Source of the DNA: Acanthopleura granulata
Taxonomy: Eukaryota > Mollusca > Polyplacophora > Chitonida > Chitonidae
Assembly (NCBI GenBank): GCA_016165875.1
Contig: JABBOT010000009.1
Location: 16,222,566 to 16,286,565 of the forward strand
Direction: 5' to 3'
DNA: 64,000 nucleotides
This document shows, piece after piece, positions 57,928-64,000 of this stretch. The notes under the pieces were generated by a model, which made no database searches, was not told where the DNA came from, and saw nothing but the letters and a program-made list of their open reading frames with translations. A program made the position numbers and the translations under genes. How positions within the stretch are numbered: position 1 is the stretch's first letter; each line of letters opens with the position of its first letter.

Positions 57928-60900
57928 TTTGTACAGGTAAGATTACTGCAGTGCTAAGACTGCTAACTGTGCACATTTTACACCAAACAATGTACGTGCT
58001 GTCACACATCTACTAAATAATGCTAGCTGCAAAACTCTAATGTTATAATTTTGTCGCCGTGAATCAGCTCCACGACCCAAAAAACTTGGTTTCCTCCATA
58101 AGTAAGTGCACACAAAGTGTAACACATTACTCATGTTTCCAAGTTGCCCATCTGTGACTTTTACATAGATACCAAGATAACCCGTGTTCTAGTTGAGAAA
58201 TAATTCTTTCATTTGACAATCCATCAGAAAAATTGTACCAATTTCGAATTCTTTAAAATATGTTGATCAAAATGACTTATGTTGAATTGGTGCATTTTTA
58301 TATCATAAAAAAATGGGACAATACCTCGTGATAAACCCCAAGTTTTGAGCCCTTTAACTAGATTTGGCATGGTTATTCATTGACTGAGGCCGGTGGTTTT
58401 CTGCTGTTGTCCGAGACGGCGGAGTCTGATAAGATATGCTCTTTGCTTTAGGTATTTGCAACTGAATGCCAGTTTTCCAGAAACAAAGTCGAAAATTGCT
58501 CGATCTTTACTGGCCTCGGAACCTTATTGGGAATATGAGATCGACGCCGTTCCTGGAATAATTGAGGCGGTCTCAAATTTCGTTTCAGGGAACTTCTTTC
58601 AACAAAACGACCCATCCAAATTTTCACAAATTCCCCGGACAGCTGATCAGGGTGCAAACCACCAAGGCGCCGAAACCCTGACTATTTATGACGAGTGGGC
58701 CTCAGTCTTCAGCAAATAAACTGTTACCAACATATGTTTGTACAGGTAAGATTACTGCAGTGCTAAGACTGCTAACTGTGCACATTTTACACGAAACAAT
58801 GTACGTGCTGTCACACATCTACTAAATAATGCTAGCTGCAAAACTCTAATGTTATAATTTTGTCGCCGTGAATCAGCTCCACGGCCCCAAAAACTTGGTT
58901 TCCTCCATAAGTAAGTGCACACAAAGTGTAACACATTACTCATGTTTCCAAGTTGCCCATCTGTGACTTTTACATAGATACCAAGATAACCCGTGTTCTA
59001 GTTGAGAAATAATTCTTTCATTTGACAATCCATCAGAAAAATTTGTACCAATTTCGAATTCTTTAAAATATGTTGATCAAAATGACTTATGTTGAATTGT
59101 TGCATTTTTATATCATAAAAAATGGGACAATACCTCGTGATAAACCCCAAGTTTTGAGCCCTTTAACTAGATTTGGCATGGTTATTCATTGACTGAGGCC
59201 GGTGGTTTTCTGCTGTTGTCCGAGACGGCGGAGTCTGATAAGATATGCTCTTTGCTTTAGGTATTTGCAACTGAATGCCAGTTTTCCAGAAACAAAGTCG
59301 AAAATTGCTCGATCTTTACTGGCCTCGGAACCTTATTGGGAATATGAGATCGACGCCGTTCCTGGAATAATTGAGGCGGTCTCAAATTTCGTTTCAGGGA
59401 ACTTCTTTCAACAAAACGACCCATCCAAATTTTCACAAATTCCCCGGACAGCTGATCAGGGTGCAAACCACCAAGGCGCCGAAACCCTGACTATTTATGA
59501 CGAGTGGGCCTCAGTCTTCAGCAAATAAACTGTTACCAACATATGTTTGTACAGGTAAGATTACTGCAGTGCTAAGACTGCTAACTGTGCACATTTTACA
59601 CGAAACAATGTACGCTGGGCAGTTCATCCGCCCGTTTTATTGTTCTTTTTGTCGCCGTGAATCAGCTCCACGGCCCCAAAAACTTGGTTTCCTCCATAAG
59701 TAAGTGCACACAAAGTGTAACACATTACTCATGTTTCCAAGTTGCCCATCTGTGACTTTTACATAGATACCAAGATAACCCGTGTTCTAGTTGAGAAATA
59801 ATTCTTTCATTTGACAATCCATCAGAAAAATTTGTACCAATTTCGAATTCTTTAAAATATGTTGATCAAAATGACTTATGTTGAATTGTTGCATTTTTAT
59901 ATCATAAAAAATGGGACAATACCTCGTGATAAACCCCAAGTTTTGAGCCCTTTAACTGGATTTGGCATGGTTATTCATTGACTGAGGGCGGTGGTTTTCT
60001 GCTGTTGTCCGAGACGGCGGAGTCTGATAAGATATGCTCTTTGCTTTAGGTATTTGCAACTGAATGCCAGTTTTCCAGAAACAAAGTCGAAAATTGCTCG
60101 ATCTTTACTGGCCTCGGAACCTTATTGGGAATATGAGATCGACGCCGTTCCTGGAATAATTGAGGCGGTCTCAAATTTCGTTTCAGGGAACTTCTTTCAA
60201 CAAAACGACCCATGCAAATTTTCACAAATTCCCCGGACAGCTGATCAGGGTGCAAACCACCAAGGCGCCGAAACCCTGACTATTTATGACGAGTGGGCCT
60301 CAGTCTTCAGCAAATAAACTGTTACCAACATATGTTTGTACAGGTAAGATTACTGCAGTGCTAAGACTGCTAACTGTGCACATTTTACACGAAACAATGT
60401 ACGTGCTGTCACACATCTACTAAATAATGCTAGCTGCAAAACTCTAATGTTATAATTTTGTCGCCGTGAATCAGCTCCACGGCCCAAAAAACTTGGTTTC
60501 CTCCATAAGTAAGTGCACACAAAGTGTAACACATTACTCATGTTTCCAAGTTGCCCATCTGTGACTTTTACATAGATACCAAGATAACCCGTGTTCTAGT
60601 TGAGAAATAATTCTTTCATTTGACAATCCATCAGAAAAATTTGTACCAATTTCGAATTCTTTAAAATATGTTGATCAAAATGACTTATGTTGAATTGTTG
60701 CATTTTTATATCATAAAAAATGGGACAATACCTCGTGATAAACCCCAAGTTTTGAGCCCTTTAACTAGATTTGGCATGGTTATTCATTGACTGAGGCCGG
60801 TGGTTTTCTGCTGTTGTCCGAGACGGCGGAGTCTGATAAGATATGCTCTTTGCTTTAGGTATTTGCAACTGAATGCCAGTTTTCCAGAAACAAAGTCGAA

Positions 60901-63900
60901 AATTGCTCGATCTTTACTGGCCTCGGAACCTTATTGGGAATATGAGATCGACGCCGTTCCTGGAATAATTGAGGCGGTCTCAAATTTCGTTTCAGGGAAC
61001 TTCTTTCAACAAAACGACCCATCCAAATTTTCACAAATTCCCCGGACAACTGATCAGGGTGCAAACCACCAAGGCGCCGAAACCCTGACTATTTATGACG
61101 AGTGGGCCTCAGTCTTCAGCAAATAAACTGTTACCAACATATGTTTGTACAGGTAAGATTACTGCAGTGCTAAGACTGCTAACTGTGCACATTTTACACG
61201 AAACAATGTACGTGCTGTCACACATCTACTAAATAATGCTAGCTGCAAAACTCTAATGTTATAATTTTGTCGCCGTGAATCAGCTCCACGGCCCAAAAAA
61301 CTTGGTTTCCTCCATAAGTAAGTGCACACAAAGTGTAACACATTACTCATGTTTCCAAGTTGCCCATCTGTGACTTTTACATAGATACCAAGATAACCCG
61401 TGTTCTAGTTGAGAAATAATTCTTTCATTTGACAATCCATCAGAAAAATTTGTACCAATTTCGAATTCTTTAAAATATGTTGATCAAAATGACTTATGTT
61501 GAATTGTTGCATTTTTATATCATAAAAAATGGGACAATACCTCGTGATAAACCCCAAGTTTTGAGCCCTTTAACTAGATTTGGCATGGTTATTCATTGAC
61601 TGAGGCCGGTGGTTTTCTGCTGTTGTCCGAGACGGCGGAGTCTGATAAGATATGCTCTTTGCTTTAGGTATTTGCAACTGAATGCCAGTTTTCCAGAAAC
61701 AAAGTCGAAAATTGCTCGATCTTTACTGGCCTCGGAACCTTATTGGGAATATGAGATCGACGCCGTTCCTGGAATAATTGAGGCGGTCTCAAATTTCGTT
61801 TCAGGGAACTTCTTTCAACAAAACGACCCATCCAAATTTTCACAAATTCCCCGGACAGCTGATCAGGGTGCAAACCACCAAGGCGCCGAAACCCTGACTA
61901 TTTATGACGAGTGGGCCTCAGTCTTCAGCAAATAAACTGTTACCAACATATGTTTGTACAGGTAAGATTACTGCAGTGCTAAGACTGCTAACTGTGCACA
62001 TTTTACACGAAACAATGTACGTGCTGTCACACATCTACTAAATAATGCTAGCTGCAAAACTCTAATGTTATAATTTTGTCGCCGTGAATCAGCTCCACGG
62101 CCCCAAAAACTTGGTTTCCTCCATAAGTAAGTGCACACAAAGTGTAACACATTACTCATGTTTCCAAGTTGCCCATCTGTGACTTTTACATAGATACCAA
62201 GATAACCCGTGTTCTAGTTGAGAAATAATTCTTTCATTTGACAATCCATCAGAAATATTTGTACCAATTTCGAATTCTTTAAAATATGTTGATCAAAATG
62301 ACTTATGTTGAATTGTTGCATTTTTATATCATAAAAAATGGGACAATACCTCGTGATAAACCCCAAGTTTTGAGCCCTTTAACTAGATTTGGCATGGTTA
62401 TTCATTGACTGAGGGCGGTGGTTTTCTGCTGTTGTCCGAGACGGCGGAGTCTGATAAGATATGCTCTTTGCTTTAGGTATTTGCAACTGAATGCCAGTTT
62501 TCCAGAAACAAAGTCGAAAATTGCTCGATCTTTACTGGCCTCGGAACCTTATTGGGAATATGAGATCGACGCCGTTCCTGGAATAATTGAGGCGGTCTCA
62601 AATTTCGTTTCAGGGAACTTCTTTCAACAAAACGACCCATCCAAATTTTCACAAATTCCCCGGACAACTGATCAGGGTGCAAACCACCAAGGCGCCGAAA
62701 CCCTGACTATTTATGACGAGTGGGCCTCAGTCTTCAGCAAATAAACTGTTACCAACATATGTTTGTACAGGTAAGATTACTGCAGTGCTAAGACTGCTAA
62801 CTGTGCACATTTTACACGAAACAATGTACGTGCTGTCACACATCTACTAAATAATGCTAGCTGCAAAACTCTAATGTTATAATTTTGTCGCCGTGAATCA
62901 GCTCCACGGCCCCAAAAACTTGGTTTCCTCCATAAGTAAGTGCACACAAAGTGTAACACATTACTCATGTTTCCAAGTTGCCCATCTGTGACTTTTACAT
63001 AGATACCAAGATAACCCGTGTTCTAGTTGAGAAATAATTCTTTCATTTGACAATCCATCAGAAAAATTTGTACCAATTTCGAATTCTTTAAAATATGTTG
63101 ATCAAAATGACTTATGTTGAATTGTTGCATTTTTATATCATAAAAAATGGGACAATACCTCGTGATAAACCCCAAGTTTTGAGCCCTTTAACTAGATTTG
63201 GCATGGTTATTCATTGACTGAGGCCGGTGGTTTTCTGCTGTTGTCCGAGACGGCGGAGTCTGATAAGATATGCTCTTTGCTTTAGGTATTTGCAACTGAA
63301 TGCCAGTTTTCCAGAAACAAAGTCGAAAATTGCTCGATCTTTACTGGCCTCGGAACCTTATTGGGAATATGAGATCGACGCCGTTCCTGGAATAATTGAG
63401 GCGGTCTCAAATTTCGTTTCAGGGAACTTCTTTCAACAAAACGACCCATCCAAATTTTCACAAATTCCCCGGACAGCTGATCAGGGTGCAAACCACCAAG
63501 GCGCCGAAACCCTGACTATTTATGACGAGTGGGCCTCAGTCTTCAGCAAATAAACTGTTACCAACATATGTTTGTACAGGTAAGATTACTGCAGTGCTAA
63601 GACTGCTAACTGTGCACATTTTACACCAAACAATGTACGTGCTGTCACACATCTACTAAATAATGCTAGCTGCAAAACTCTAATGTTATAATTTTGTCGC
63701 CGTGAATCAGCTCCACGGCCCCAAAAACTTGGTTTCCTCCATAAGTAAGTGCACACAAAGTGTAACACATTACTCATGTTTCCAAGTTGCCCATCTGTGA
63801 CTTTTACATAGATACCAAGATAACCCGTGTTCTAGTTGAGAAATAATTCTTTCATTTGACAATCCATCAGAAATATTTGCACCAATTGCGAATTCTTTAA

Positions 63901-64000
63901 AATATGTTGATCAAAATGACTTATGTTGAATTGTTGCATTTTTATATCATAAAAAATGGGACAATACCTCGTGATAAACCCCAAGTTTTGAGCCCTTTAA
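57928..64000. repeat. Young 809-bp satellite array, seven full units plus a partial
   Basis: Anchored at GTTTGTACAGGTAAGATTAC, units start at about 57928, 58737, 59546, 60335, 61144, 61953, 62762 and 63571 (partial, cut by the window end). All are 809 bases except the third (789). They differ at only a handful of positions, so the array is young or under strong homogenisation. Each has an open plus-strand frame of 108 codons beginning at GTG, and two minus-strand frames, none with signs of a real gene. Confidence 0.97.
59612..59652. repeat. Replacement patch in the third 809-bp unit
   Basis: After AACAATGTACG, this unit has CTGGGCAGTTCATCCGCCCG plus a T-rich stretch. All others have GTGCTGTCACACATCTACTA and the sequence to TATAATTTTG. 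About 54 bases are replaced by about 34. Confidence 0.9.

Noticed and set aside
57943..58134. 63-codon minus-strand frame repeated in the array
   Set aside because: Conserved only through homogenisation. No family resemblance.
58393..58719. 108-codon plus-strand frame repeated in every 809-bp unit
   Set aside because: It begins at GTG, is kept only because units are nearly identical, and older copies break it with stops and frameshifts.

Overview
This is eukaryotic, intron-rich, repeat-laden animal DNA. Genes are split into short exons with GT/AG borders and there is no operon structure. The dispersed tRNA-derived SINEs match families I recall as common in molluscs and related lophotrochozoans (basis: memory of their core sequence, not a search), and 'tacatgta'-type words abound. 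A mollusc, brachiopod or similar marine invertebrate is my best guess.

Layout. (1) 1-3202, plus strand: the last two coding exons of an unidentified helical-repeat protein gene. Its 3' flank is full of minisatellites and a ~463-bp mariner-like MITE. (2) 7902-39556, minus strand, tail to tail with the first gene: a phosphatidylserine decarboxylase gene (PISD). Four constant exons (12627-12863, 9281-9575, 8636-8796, 7902-8141) encode the whole catalytic domain, including the LGST self-cleavage motif. Upstream of them lie several candidate 5' exons, at about 39.4, 34.7, 33.4, 24.3 and 18.7 kb. Those at 33.4, 24.3, 18.7 and 39.4 kb end in phase 0 and can each be spliced in frame to the same acceptor at 12863. 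This suggests promoter-driven switching of the N-terminal targeting segment (mitochondrial presequence versus short hydrophobic or basic anchors). The introns hold SINEs, a 107-bp minisatellite, foldback MITEs and a 574-bp TIR element with a 9-bp target duplication. (3) 39.63-64.0 kb: one large tandem repeat family. It begins in the DNA just upstream of the putative PISD 5' exon, as old ~2-kb copies, then 1.2-1.5-kb copies, and ends as a nearly identical 809-bp array running off the window. A frameshifted Ty3-type gag fragment sits in the second old copy. A ~3.9-kb decayed LINE, itself carrying a tRNA-like insertion, splits the old copies from the young array.

The main biological points are the multi-promoter architecture of PISD, which makes mitochondrial phosphatidylethanolamine, and a satellite that appears to grow out of, or abut, its 5' region while its unit shortens stepwise. 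All gene models are read by eye from splice sites, phase and family knowledge. No alignment or transcript data were used.
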